Of a stretch of 64,000 nt of DNA, positions 28,401-34,216 are shown in pieces. Under the pieces are notes generated by a model. It saw only the letters and a program-made list of their open reading frames with translations. It was not told the DNA's origin and searched no databases. The translations under genes and the position numbers were made by a program. This stretch comes from Leptospira inadai serovar Lyme str. 10. GTDB lineage: Bacteria > Spirochaetota > Leptospiria > Leptospirales > Leptospiraceae. The stretch is from positions 852,001 to 916,000 of the forward strand of contig NZ_AHMM02000015.1 in the NCBI RefSeq assembly GCF_000243675.2, in the 5' to 3' direction. Numbering within the stretch: position 1 is the stretch's first letter; the number at the start of each line of letters is the position of its first letter.

Positions 28401-28921
28401 AAACCCTCTGTTACCACAAGAATCTTTCTGTAGAACATGGAAACCCTGTTCACCAATGTTCTGTCTCCCAGAGGACTGATGACAGAAGACAGAGGACAGA
28501 AGCTGCTCGAAGTTGGAAAAGTTACAGAGGTACGGGACAAACCCTCTGCTAACGCAAGAATCTTTCTGTAGAACATGGAAACCCTGTTCACCAATGTTCT
28601 GTCTCCCAGAGGACTGATGACAGAAGACAGAGGACAGAAGCTGCTCGAAGTTGGAAAAGTTACAGAGGTACGGGACAAACCCTCTGCTAACGCAAGAATC
28701 TTTCTGTAGAACATGGAAACCCTGTTCACCAATGTTCTGTCTCCCAGAGGACTGATGACAGAAGACAGAGGACAGTAGCTGCTAGACTTTGGAAAGTTTA
28801 TAGGAGTAGAAAAAGAATCCACAATAACACAAGAATCTTTCTCTGTAACATGGAATCCCCGCTCATCAATGTTCAGTCTTCTGTCCTCTGAAAGACCGCG
28901 TCTACGAGAATTTAGAAACAT
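19352..28921 (-). CDS. giant secreted Hint-domain protein with C-terminal candidate cysteine-peptidase toxin domain
   Basis: A 3,189-residue protein resembling the very long leptospiral proteins named TIGR04388 in annotations (recalled, not checked). I start it at the ATG at 28921, where GGAAGGAG lies 6 bases upstream. Residues ~11-344 are translated from a repeat array and are atypical. A hydrophobic FVFLFLFCF followed by SSVHSQ (about 345-360) looks like the displaced core and cleavage site of a signal peptide. Then come Gln/Ser-rich helical segments, a Cys-rich region (~630-820, repeated C-x4-C such as CASGNIC), a long helical part, and a Gly-rich beta region (~2000-2210). A Hint domain follows (2353-2501: CFTAGTPLNLKGG, WNHPIRV, closing VVHN). 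The last ~690 residues start helical and end in a domain with Cys3030 (SSAICRV), His3147 (GPNHFWILY) and Asp3160 (IWDYNNN), the C-H-D order of papain-fold toxins. A lipoprotein gene overlaps the 3' end. Confidence 0.8.
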   Translation of the reverse strand: MFLNSRRRGLSEDRRLNIDERGFHVTEKDSCVIVDSFSTPINFPKSSSYCPLSSVISPLGDRTLVNRVSMFYRKILALAEGLSRTSVTFPTSSSFCPLSSVISPLGDRTLVNRVSMFYRKILALAEGLSRTSVTFPTSSSFCPLSSVISPLGDRTLVNRVSMFYRKILVVTEGLSRTSVTFPTSSSFSPLSSVISPLGDRTLMNGVSMFYRKILALAEDLSRTSVTFPTSSSFSPLSSVISPLGDRTLVNRISMFSRKIVVVTGDLSRTSVTFPKSSSFCPLSSVLSPLGDRTLVNRISMFYRKILAVTGDLSRTSITFPTSSSFCLAGAKRTRPSSVLSLLSSASVRFVFLFLFCFQSSVHSQPVGVPQLDPQHYNWQQWQSLLQQSYSVANGSHSITNWDAIMLQSYAVLQSEWQAEIQMQISSSVSQVHTQDGFQSVQDYKSYLYDALQSQASGLLTQWQVDAERSIQLERNHFIDTYYQGNAAQVATLKDQFDSEFHSFISGNSPSLSGVFAGNGNLFTNTQMSLRQLEQQWYSQFNSNIQNGLYNYQEALQALNNDYAKLLSRINSTEAQYQAYLQQIRSYEDSVKDQIKQTMDGYQQFLNSTDLFWNTASALYDSKANGGAGGYVGAPSCASGNICVDYLYDVTLSQFVSSCNHGDVCITLRYDTTTQNYSSPSCPSGGDCSSNPTKNISIHTSLNGDGKAFQAVINSIETAITQGLHSYGIFDSTTGQLLSYPQSCLNEGAVCNQGQYDLSASKFLNSTVCPSGHVCYNAVVDRSNPSSLTGLYYANTCPAGDVNCVACPSSGGIQDSCQIQSFEASLMYAATTMSQFLAHEQGVINTELSYILSGTGSGGTQGIDLGGFNPFDHGMRPSHSPNTLYITTQDFLEGQYDLTKRTGLVGLAWEIVSYIQGGITEKEFANWIMNAASAGSSSVCPGTAPGSGSPTIDRDVYNSNDFDPGCLGAALRGLAPGVIVDAVSRIQGQTDLIAFNDRNYIGNSYMILEGGPNNWNQDPAYCHDGLGCFFNPFGNVPAIGGANQWFQSNPTIIRWGENNFYNYTEDQAGVYKEGVGLVNTVMKEDSIGIVLNYTTVDTNAHANAMTWQALSTQLQSFSFNWNQNILPAISNWTSQTSTYETQYLNWQKTEAALIAEAQSDYSNTLRELQKSETAWLVHMNDLQTKATSDFTSANNKLRDSKLQADADLVAKELFSTLLSRNGETGLSVSRNPSGFDLSASHSNLFGSLFSSLNGIDPQTGLPSFSILQGISTAFSNASAGLGNLSLLSSTNNALLNSRSNYMQQLADSLRSERTFTQNGESNLLKDHGNLSTKVVGDTTYLVNNQGYFVHCDTNGSCTSCGTDANACDGGKATDISTFLKNVCGEKLDSCNQYTKLKYSNVAYDSKTGEISLDESIYDGKATSTGNDQDASTYRFGSYTQHLTIRPPVFLLGQGANSFGNIFDSNHEHGEDKIMSSFVGRSFENMNNFFQNSHYTNTILASVNALDSRNNYNTQAAWNSASGQAHTANLIADYLETLYLGGGMKDFIKKETHNLVQGFIATTLANIFHLTPEGASFLAGAYMDHEAAQVAERHLGILKPIDNFFKTVIPTDALVHLGIGVTHADDLRAIKQWKDDKYAAYGQIVAESMRAQNLPPDQIALVTQVVTEYFKMRDAKMELGMRGGMFSLSRLEGTLKAVNASIGGAIAELEGALFKNFSHDLKAMGMISARDEQNFDKNLRYAINDTKMVYEKNAIKAWQADVVAIAKDAVQLYGKQQGMDPTYVNQVADMVGNMVYREQARSELKRLHLTEDIITAALGGGVSYSYLDRSLFKGGLTKLTMQLGRGILTSQADIGRALGLFTKSETKDFYKQTKDWSDSVTGDALEAKSRQGNLDKHWWKEQERGLFFDLIGKTVDPNGDPAEQHLIGQLLQRVFDERQAKKQARQEREHQAIEAVEIAASIAITVLTEGAASQTLMQTLATIGDDIKNFFTFSGEMASVIRGGAVVADVAAQTYMGNKDGGTNGAVAGFVNGLLSTFTLYNKLPVSGFVSWTPHENANILYGTGERKGGWGGGAIFAAPTGSDLPINGGLTFTPGSGLDLNLNYNFKGGYIGLDYNFASGNYTANGGMDVYKNGTNGHHVGLSLSASKDGSASVGGYYNYGKDNTPPNLRGYGGTLTYSNDGKFNLGAQVLGGTAASIAYNSNTHRFEKVQGNTNWQNEMLLAKVQENANHNFEKSLPKVADAAGQVLSSNNIISEAERISLMSNPEGQQKILELYSQNKEGLINSVDGERVRGDMREIAEKNNLKLEFVNDSPTSELGKTLARIGGDIKMMFGIADSGLMAVDGDGKWKVKTCFTAGTPLNLKGGTVPIETARIGDIALSWNEVTGKFEYKPITQLYVHEVPQLYNLELDGEEQFQVTWNHPIRVRKKGAEEEIGTPENTDWVIVEKLGVGDHVLKSDGTWATLTDIYYHNVKPTKVYNLEVEDNHTYVVGSEVAFVVHNYANGTEYELTKGARVNEENQKMVADLEDSVSNKGFLDKLFGRNTEVTPEVQNNLKELKTLLSQRNQFAEDIGAAQSLAAARRSEKFVELLKTEEKAKQTVADLKRLQEDNQLRLQDKTLLPEEIKGVKALDKYIKEKLGFATRELTSAEKAVKTSLATLTQEAQKKFQTGKALSLFEMRSGLDTKLKNIKTDLSQLQTRKASLEMAIRLNPKDEALRTKLTEVNQEIQKSNSIVGGRYLELIKDNVSRENRTSTKANYEKAAKLAAIDNQIREKIKATLAIVPKGSNGEFTGKLSYLNTPDPEAVNVKAHDKNENYFDKEHANRIRTFGSEGMPNLTQIKLAMSHELEKGIPLGRGHKAIMSETQFKEAIARVTEKPEIPKLELDFFGNPTKESVAARGEALLKYADTMVAGQGPGKGMEVQSSVIIEMIRQMGPEKFGPNPELVKRASKIIGETQTKIQELTSKYENGEINKGIYESEKTKLNQIRDWNSDVIALRDANLVKEFVFQKDKSGKLIQSRELALKMSSAICRVLANHTQATFSEKTNLSFGEYMINKMQNGDVKMSGGAPVFDVGRLRGFEEKLSKSFDSSGMALQNNFPDLSFKDGKIVGVTNPISMDTWNKFTESLPEGAVIQVWGNSDEIMGPNHFWILYKKDGAIWDYNNNGGRDKHGKAEKFKPKKYPVYGVYHN
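27889..28891 (-). repeat. seven-unit 138-bp array of AGARGAC elements inside the giant gene
   Basis: The core CTGCT(C/A)GA...TTGGAAA begins at 27951, 28089, 28227, 28365, 28503, 28641 and 28779, an exact 138-base period. Each unit carries the AGAATCTTTCTGTAGAACATGG block. The array lies in frame between the start codon and the signal-peptide core of the giant gene: 138 is 46 codons and no unit has a stop in that frame. Confidence 0.9.
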
Positions 28922-29040
28922 AGTAACTCCTTCCTTCACATCCAAATGCAAAAAACCAAAAGCTTTCCTTCGGTCCCCAGAATCCAAACTTTGAAGTCTA
29001 TTATTCCATTTTAGAATATATTGCAAAATTTTCAATCTTG

Positions 29041-29230
29041 CTTTCAGAAGACAGAGGACAGAAGACAGAGGTCAGACGCGTTAGCTTCGCTCACGCTAGA
29101 CAGAAGCTGCTTGGAGTTGGCAAGGCAGCGGAGGATTGGGAAAAATCCGCTCTCAACACAAGAATCTTTCTCTGTAACATGGAATCCCCGCTCATCAATG
29201 TTCAGTCCTCTGTCTTCTGTCCTCTGAACG
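29041..29230 (+). repeat. AGARGAC element with GC-rich insert
   Basis: Left arm CTTTCAGAAGACAGAGGACAG, insert CGCGTTAGCTTCGCTCACGC, core CTGCTTGGAGTTGG, block AGAATCTTTCTCTGTAACATGG and right arm CTCTGTCTTCTGTCCTCTGAACG are all present. The following ~180 bases (29231-29410) hold AT-rich sequence in which I see nothing. Confidence 0.75.
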
Positions 29231-29410
29231 CCCTCTGACTCTCTATCCTCTGCAGGCCAGGAAACGGCCAACAAAACCAAATTTCGCTGGACCCAAAAGA
29301 GCCCCCCAGCCAATCCGATAGCAAAAGCATGCCTTACTATCGCGGAATCATGTCAATTCCATAGATAATTATCAAATATGCAATATATTTTTATATTATT
29401 ATCAAAATGG

Positions 29411-29697
29411 TTCAGAAGACAGAGGACAGACGACTGAGGACAGAAGCTGCTAGACGTTGGAAAGGCAGCGGGGTTAGACGAAAAATCCACTGATAACGGA
29501 GGAATTCTTCCTGTAGAACATGGAAACCCCGCTCATCAATGTTCTGTCTCCCAGAGGACTGATGACAGAAGACAGAGGACTGAAGCTGCTTGAAGTTGGA
29601 AAAGTTACAGAGGTACGGGACAAATCCCCTGTAATACAGAAATCTTTCTGTATTACAGGGAATCTTCTCGCACCAATGTTCTGTCTTCTGAAAAAGC
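29411..29697 (+). repeat. two-unit AGARGAC element upstream of higBA
   Basis: Two cores (29447 and 29586, 139 bases apart) between a left arm TTCAGAAGACAGAGGAC and a right arm ending TGTTCTGTCTTCTGAAAAAG. The right arm ends only 9 bases before the higBA operator. Confidence 0.75.
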
Positions 29698-29705
29698 AAT
29701 TGACT

Positions 29706-29728
29706 ATACTAATCAATATGATAAGTAT
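29706..29728. promoter_or_regulatory. candidate HigA operator
   Basis: ATACTAATCA and TGATAAGTAT form an inverted repeat (9 of 10 positions) with a 3-base spacer, ending 6 bases before the higB start codon. This is the expected position for autorepression by the antitoxin. Confidence 0.5.
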
Positions 29729-29734
29729 TTAGTT

Positions 29735-30016
29735 GTGATCAGGTCTTTTAAGGGTCAGGAGACACAAGAAATTTGGGAAGGTCGCTTTTCTAAAAAATAT
29801 CCACCTGACATTCAGAAAAAAGCACAGATGAAGCTTGGTATGATCAACAACGTTGTGGAAGTAACGGAACTCCGAGTTCCGCCTGGGAATCGCCTTCATA
29901 AGTTATCCGGAGATAGAGAGGGTCAATATTCTATTTCAATTAATACCCAATGGCGGATTTGTTTTAATTTTGAAAACAATCACGCATTCAACGTCGAAAT
30001 AACGGATTATCATTAG
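29735..30016 (+). CDS. higB: HigB-type (RelE superfamily) toxin
   Basis: A 93-residue RelE-fold mRNA interferase of the HigB branch. The sequence MIRSFKGQETQEIWEGRFSK, LRVPPGNRLHKLSGDREGQY and SISINTQWRICFNFEN followed by the C-terminal VEITDYH matches the family (LHKLKG, ..Q.RI.F.). The conserved basic and aromatic residues of the active site (R-L-H-K-L, Q-W-R, terminal D-Y-H) are all present, so the toxin looks intact. The start is GTG 29735. It is followed after 9 bases by its antitoxin gene, the usual toxin-first higBA order. Confidence 0.85.
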   Translation: MIRSFKGQETQEIWEGRFSKKYPPDIQKKAQMKLGMINNVVEVTELRVPPGNRLHKLSGDREGQYSISINTQWRICFNFENNHAFNVEITDYH

Positions 30017-30025
30017 GAGACGAAA

Positions 30026-30367
30026 ATGGTAAGAAAAAAGCTATTAAATGTTCATCCTGGTGAGATTTTACGGGAAGAATTCTTAGAGCCAATGGGTATT
30101 TCCGGTTATAGATTATCTAAAGAAACAGGGATTCCTGAGTCGAAGATTTCGGATATTATTCATGGGAAAAGAAACATTACCGCCGGTATCTCAATCAAGC
30201 TTGGTAAGTTTTTTGACTTAAATCCGCATTTTTGGATTGGCCTTCAAAACGATTTTGATATTCGGGAAGAGCAACATAAATTAGCAAAAATTCTTAAAAA
30301 CATGAAGTCATATAAGGATTTTTATAAGGATCGGGACAGTAAGAAAGTGGCGCCATCCTTGGCTTAA
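30026..30367 (+). CDS. higA: HigA-type antitoxin (XRE family)
   Basis: A 113-residue antitoxin and autorepressor. VHPGEILREEFLEPMGIS is the hallmark N-terminus of HigA/VapI proteins. The helix-turn-helix is GYRLSKETGIPESKISDIIHGKRNITAGISIKLGKFF (about 24-60), followed by the conserved NPHFWIGLQNDFDIREE. GGAGACGAAA lies just before the ATG. It neutralises HigB and should bind the dyad upstream of higB. The pair is complete. An attC-like hairpin follows 28 bases after the stop, suggesting the pair might have arrived as an integron-type cassette. Confidence 0.87.
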   Translation: MVRKKLLNVHPGEILREEFLEPMGISGYRLSKETGIPESKISDIIHGKRNITAGISIKLGKFFDLNPHFWIGLQNDFDIREEQHKLAKILKNMKSYKDFYKDRDSKKVAPSLA

Positions 30368-30394
30368 TCTTTTCATCGTAGCGCTGGCTCCGGC

Positions 30395-30499
30395 ACCTAA
30401 CTTCGACTTCAGTATGGGCGCCTCCTGCTTCGCGTAGTCACGCTCATCCAACACTTCTTGTTATTCTAATATAACCCGTATTTTATTCGAGTGTTGGAC
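30395..30499 (+). other. attC-like recombination site downstream of higBA (candidate)
   Basis: Boxes of the form RYYYAAC occur at 30395 (ACCTAAC) and 30446 (ATCCAAC), and a GTTRRRY box at 30493 (GTTGGAC). TCCAACACT (30447-30455) and AGTGTTGGA (30490-30498) form a perfect 9-bp stem, and GCTTCGCG lies between, a sequence common in attC sites. It could instead be a simple transcript-end hairpin. No integrase gene is in the window. Confidence 0.35.
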
Positions 30500-30526
30500 T
30501 AAAGCCCTGGCGCTTGCAGAGCACTG

Positions 30527-30848
30527 ATGACTGAGGACAGAGAGTCAGAGGACGGAAGACAGAGGACAGAAGACAGAAGACAGAAGACAGAAGCTGCTCG
30601 AAGTTGGAAAAGTTACAGAGGTACGGGACAAATCCCCTGCTAACGCAAGAATCTTTCTGTAGAACATGGAATCTCCGCTCACCAATGTTCTGTCTCCCAG
30701 AGGACTGATGACAGAAGACAGAGGACAGAAGCTGCTAGATGTTGGAAAGTTTATAGGAGTAGAGAAAGAATCCACAATAACACAAATCTTCCTCTAGAAC
30801 GTGGAAACTCCGTTCATCAATGTTCTGTCCTCAGTCCTCTGTCCTCTG
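30527..30848 (+). repeat. two-unit AGARGAC element with expanded heptamer arm
   Basis: The left arm carries at least six AGARGAC heptamers (30549-30590), the cores begin at 30594 and 30732 (138 apart), and the right arm ends GTCCTCAGTCCTCTGTCCTCTGA. The right end touches the stop codon of the Rrf2-type regulator gene on the minus strand. Confidence 0.8.
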
Positions 30849-30849
30849 A

Positions 30850-31284
30850 TTACCTAACACTTATCCTGCCTTCCTCCTCTATATTGAGAAGGACGTCCGC
30901 CAGGGAAAAGTCATTCAATTTATCTTCTAAAGCTTTTTGGGCTTCTTGGAAAATTCCTAACAGTGCACCTTGAATTCTCTTTCCTACGGGACATTTAGGA
31001 TTGGCGCGGGCATGAATAGAAAATAATTCCTCGGTCGATTCGACCGCTTTATACACTTCCAAAAGACGAATTTCCGCAGGAGACTTGGCTAAACTTGCTC
31101 CCGGAACACCTTGTCGCGTAACAACCAAGCCCGCTTTTTTTAGCTTTCCCAGGATGCCTCGCACAACGACCGGATTTGTTCCGATGCTACCCGCCATTCT
31201 TTGAGAAGTGATTTCCGCCGAATTTTCCAACTCTATCAGGGATAGGACGTGGATGGCGATGGCGTATCGACTAGGAATGGACAT
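30850..31284 (-). CDS. Rrf2-family transcriptional regulator
   Basis: A 144-residue winged-helix regulator. The start MSIPSRYAIAIHVLSLIELEN is typical of Rrf2 proteins, the helix-turn-helix covers TSQRMAGSIGTNPVVVRGILGKLKKAGLV (about 27-55), and the wing is VVTRQGVPGASLAKSPAEIRLLEVYKAVE. The three-Cys cluster of IscR/NsrR is not present; only one Cys remains (NPKCPVGKRIQ near 98), so it probably does not hold an iron-sulfur cluster and fits the YwnA-type branch. It is divergent from the lipoprotein gene that starts at 31481, which may be its target. The 3' end abuts a repeat element. Confidence 0.85.
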   Translation of the reverse strand: MSIPSRYAIAIHVLSLIELENSAEITSQRMAGSIGTNPVVVRGILGKLKKAGLVVTRQGVPGASLAKSPAEIRLLEVYKAVESTEELFSIHARANPKCPVGKRIQGALLGIFQEAQKALEDKLNDFSLADVLLNIEEEGRISVR

Positions 31285-31480
31285 GCGAACGGTTACCTAA
31301 TCAAAAGCCTTATTAATAATACCCAAGAAAGCAAGGAGAATTTTGATGCAAAAAGGATACGAATCTAGATCCTTCTCGATTCTCTTTTTCCCGACGAAAC
31401 TTACATTTTGGATTTGCAAAGATAGGATAGGAAAAATATTATTTCTACTCGTTGATCATTCCACCGGGAGAATTCCGAAT

Positions 31481-32953
31481 ATGCGATCGAAGCTTTTTAT
31501 ACTTGCGTCCTTCTTTCTTATGGTATCGGCATGCGGAAAAAAGCTGCCGGTTTCCATGATAACCGCGACCTCGATGGAGAGCGGATTGCCGTTCGACATT
31601 CTGGAAGGGAAAAAATGGAGGCCCGAAAAAGGCGCGAATTTCGTGAAACTTCACGTTTATCCCGACGAATCGTTTTTACTTTCTAAGATCGAAATCGAAT
31701 CCTGTAACGGTTCGTTTGCCGACTCGATCACTGCGTATATTAATTTTGATGAATATAGTCAGGATTTGACCGGGGGAGGATCCACCGCGACGGTGCAATT
31801 TTCCGCTCCTCGTAGTGCACGCTCCGTTACATTCAATTTTCATAAAAATACGGATATCTGCGTGGACAAAGTCGTTTTCTACGACGAAAAGGGATCCAAA
31901 TTAGGCTGGAAATCCCCGAAAATAGTCGAGGCCTCGATAAAAGCTTCCGAAACTGCAAAGCCTTTCCTTTCCTACGACGTGATGAATCTATTCGATTCCC
32001 GTTACGAGTATGCTTGGGCGTCCGATAAAAAAGGCGCAGGTGTCGCCTTGGATTTCGATTTCAAAGAAAAACAGAAAATAAAGGCACTTAAAATTTGGAA
32101 CGGATACCAACGTTCCGAACGTCACTGCCAGACCAATGGGCGTTTAAAAACCGCGACATTGACAGGGGACGACGGCTATAGTTCCAAGATCGAAGTTCAG
32201 GATACGCTCGGTCCACAAACGATTAACCTGTCTAAACCCTTCGAAGGAAAGAGACTTCGCTTAACGGTTGATTCCATTTATGAAGGAAAGGGTTATAAGG
32301 GACTCATCATCAGCGAACTCCGCTTTTCCGACGGTGACGATTGGATTTTGCCTAACCCGATCGAGCAAGTTAGGAAAATCGCTAAAGAAAACGCCCTTCA
32401 GTTTGCCGCGGCTAATATTAATAACGTTTTAAATTGGAGTTATGTGGGGGGAGAATACTCCGGGGAAATTCCGGTCAATTCCTCGTCGACGGAAAAGAGC
32501 TCTCCTCCGGCTCCCGAATCTTCCATGGATCAACCTCCTCAGGAAGAGCAGGTTTCGGACAAGTATCTAGTGTCGTCCAATTGGACTCTCAGACTCCGCT
32601 CGGATGGAAGTATGTTTTTGGAAGGAAATACCGAGGACGAAGGAATGGGAGGCAAAACGAATCGAAGTTTCTTTGCATTAGGAAATTATGAAGTGAAAGA
32701 GGCGAAGCCCGACGGTTTAAAACTTAGAATTTTCGGACTCGTTCGCCAGAGGACAAGCGAAGAGGAGTATTTCGGAGGAGACTGTAACGGGTGCGGAAGA
32801 GACTGCAATATGGGTGAATCGGATCCGAACAATTCCGAGAAAATATTTCAAGAGACGATACGAATTCGTAAAGTCGGCGACAAGATCTATCTTCAAAACG
32901 AAAATCCGGATAAGGTATTTCATTTTAAATCCCTCGAAATGAGTCAGGAGTAA
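31481..32953 (+). CDS. lipoprotein with NADase-type glycan-binding/discoidin-like domain
   Basis: This 490-residue lipoprotein starts at the ATG at 31481 (GGGAG 9 bases upstream), directly followed by signal peptide MRSKLFILASFFLMV and lipobox SAC; a longer in-frame opening exists but lacks these signals. The N-terminal half contains two galactose-binding-like beta modules. The second reads ALKIWNGYQRSERHCQTNGR...LKTATL and ends RLTVDSIYEGKGYKGLIISELRF, which matches the NADase-type glycan-binding domain found in many leptospiral secreted proteins. A Pro/Ser linker (~345-370) precedes a C-terminal module with a CNGCGRDC motif. Likely a surface or periplasmic carbohydrate-binding protein. It is followed after 2 bases by another lipoprotein gene, so the two are an operon. 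Confidence 0.7.
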   Translation: MRSKLFILASFFLMVSACGKKLPVSMITATSMESGLPFDILEGKKWRPEKGANFVKLHVYPDESFLLSKIEIESCNGSFADSITAYINFDEYSQDLTGGGSTATVQFSAPRSARSVTFNFHKNTDICVDKVVFYDEKGSKLGWKSPKIVEASIKASETAKPFLSYDVMNLFDSRYEYAWASDKKGAGVALDFDFKEKQKIKALKIWNGYQRSERHCQTNGRLKTATLTGDDGYSSKIEVQDTLGPQTINLSKPFEGKRLRLTVDSIYEGKGYKGLIISELRFSDGDDWILPNPIEQVRKIAKENALQFAAANINNVLNWSYVGGEYSGEIPVNSSSTEKSSPPAPESSMDQPPQEEQVSDKYLVSSNWTLRLRSDGSMFLEGNTEDEGMGGKTNRSFFALGNYEVKEAKPDGLKLRIFGLVRQRTSEEEYFGGDCNGCGRDCNMGESDPNNSEKIFQETIRIRKVGDKIYLQNENPDKVFHFKSLEMSQE

Positions 32954-32955
32954 GA

Positions 32956-33543
32956 TTGCTATTTTTGAATCGTTTTTGTCTGGTCTTACTCTTCTTTTCC
33001 TTTTTCCATGCTTGCGGTAAAGAGGAAAAGCAGGAAGAGTTTTCGCTTACTCTAAAAGATAAGAAAGGCTCGGTACCTGTCCGGATCGAATGGATTCGTA
33101 AAGGATTACCCGGAAAGATGGAGCTGTACGAATTGGCGGCCCAAAGGCCGGTGCAACTCTGGGATACTAAGTCCGTTGCGACTTTGGAACAGGCGCCGAT
33201 CTCGACTCCGATCGAAGCTTCGACTTTACTTCTTTCACCGGGAGAACTCCGGCGATTTGCGTTGGTCTATAAGAATGACACCAAAGAGGATTTATTTTTC
33301 TTTGCGGCTCCGCATTCGGTTACGCCGCCCGAATACGGTTTCGGATTCAAATTCAAATGTTTATGCGTAAACCATCTATTTAAGGTGGAATCGGGAAAGG
33401 TTTGGTACAGAATCGTCGAGTTGAGAACGATGCCGAATTGGGCAAGCGAGGAATTTTCGATCACTCACACCCTGGTCAGAGTGGATCCGTCCCAGGCTAA
33501 GGAATGGGAATCCTCGAGATCCCGGTCGATATCGGACGATTGA
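32956..33543 (+). CDS. lipoprotein with Cox11/CtaG-like region (tentative)
   Basis: A 195-residue protein starting at TTG 32956, with AGGAG 7 bases upstream and 2 bases after the previous stop. The signal peptide ends in lipobox HAC. In the mature part, ALVYKNDTKEDLFFFAAPHSVTPPEYGFGFKFKCLCVNH resembles the segment of the copper chaperone Cox11 (CtaG) in which 'SVTP' precedes the copper-binding CFCF motif; here the motif reads CLCV. The length also matches Cox11 (about 190 residues). In Cox11 a transmembrane helix anchors the domain; here lipidation would replace it. No oxidase genes are adjacent. The similarity was judged by eye and could be fortuitous. Confidence 0.45.
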   Translation: MLFLNRFCLVLLFFSFFHACGKEEKQEEFSLTLKDKKGSVPVRIEWIRKGLPGKMELYELAAQRPVQLWDTKSVATLEQAPISTPIEASTLLLSPGELRRFALVYKNDTKEDLFFFAAPHSVTPPEYGFGFKFKCLCVNHLFKVESGKVWYRIVELRTMPNWASEEFSITHTLVRVDPSQAKEWESSRSRSISDD

Positions 33544-33591
33544 CCGCAAATATTCCGTTTGTGCATCGACAATCGTTTTACGAAATACTAA

Positions 33592-34209
33592 TTAATTGTT
33601 TTGGCAATAAAGGGCTTTGGATTGAAACGAGCAGTCTGCCTGGGTTCCGTCGGCGCGCGTAAATTTTCCGGGGGACGAATTGTTGCCGTCGATGAAGTCC
33701 GCTTCCAACACTCCTCCGTCCGGAAAAGAGACTGTGGCCTTTCCTTTTAGGATGCCGTCGGAAAAATTCCCTTCCACGATCGTTCCGGTCGCGAAAGTAT
33801 ATGTTCCGGGGCCTTGTTTTTGATCCGCGGAAAAATTTCCGTTAAATTGATCCCCGTTTTTATACTCGAATTTACCGGTCCCTTCTCTTGCACCGTTCTT
33901 AAAATTTCCGACGTATTTATCTCCCGTCGAATATACATAAACTCCGGAACCGTTTTCGCAATCTCCTTGTTCGCACCGACCGTCTTCCCTAGCTTCGTCC
34001 GAAAGATCCGCCGAGCGAGAATCGGACTTCCGGGTTTCGGAGGAGGAATCTGCGGAAACATCCGGATTAGCGGGCGGCTCCTTCGTATTCGGTGCACTTG
34101 AGCAATTGATCCAAACAGATACGCATAACGTAGAGAACAGAATCGAAATCGGTCGGAATGGAAAGACGAGCATGACTGAAATTTTGCGACGTATTCTCCG
34201 TTTCGTCAA
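33592..34209 (-). CDS. MORN-repeat lipoprotein
   Basis: A 205-residue protein with a basic N-terminus, a hydrophobic stretch and a possible lipobox WINC, so probably lipid-anchored; a start at 34173 (MLVFPFRPIS) is equally possible. After an acidic Ser/Asp linker (~40-75) come about four MORN repeats: GDKYVGNFKNGAREGTGKF, NGDQFNGNFSADQKQGPGTY, TGTIVEGNFSDGILKGKA and PDGGVLEADFIDG. MORN repeats form beta-sheets used for membrane or protein contact. The gene follows the glycoside-hydrolase-like gene by 7 bases on the same strand, so the two are likely cotranscribed. Confidence 0.75.
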   Translation of the reverse strand: MTKRRIRRKISVMLVFPFRPISILFSTLCVSVWINCSSAPNTKEPPANPDVSADSSSETRKSDSRSADLSDEAREDGRCEQGDCENGSGVYVYSTGDKYVGNFKNGAREGTGKFEYKNGDQFNGNFSADQKQGPGTYTFATGTIVEGNFSDGILKGKATVSFPDGGVLEADFIDGNNSSPGKFTRADGTQADCSFQSKALYCQNN

Positions 34210-34216
34210 CCGGAAA

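Noticed and set aside
27889..28891. Regular repeats that might be a CRISPR array
   Set aside because: The period is 138 bases and whole units are near-identical, with no short repeats alternating with unique spacers and no cas genes nearby.
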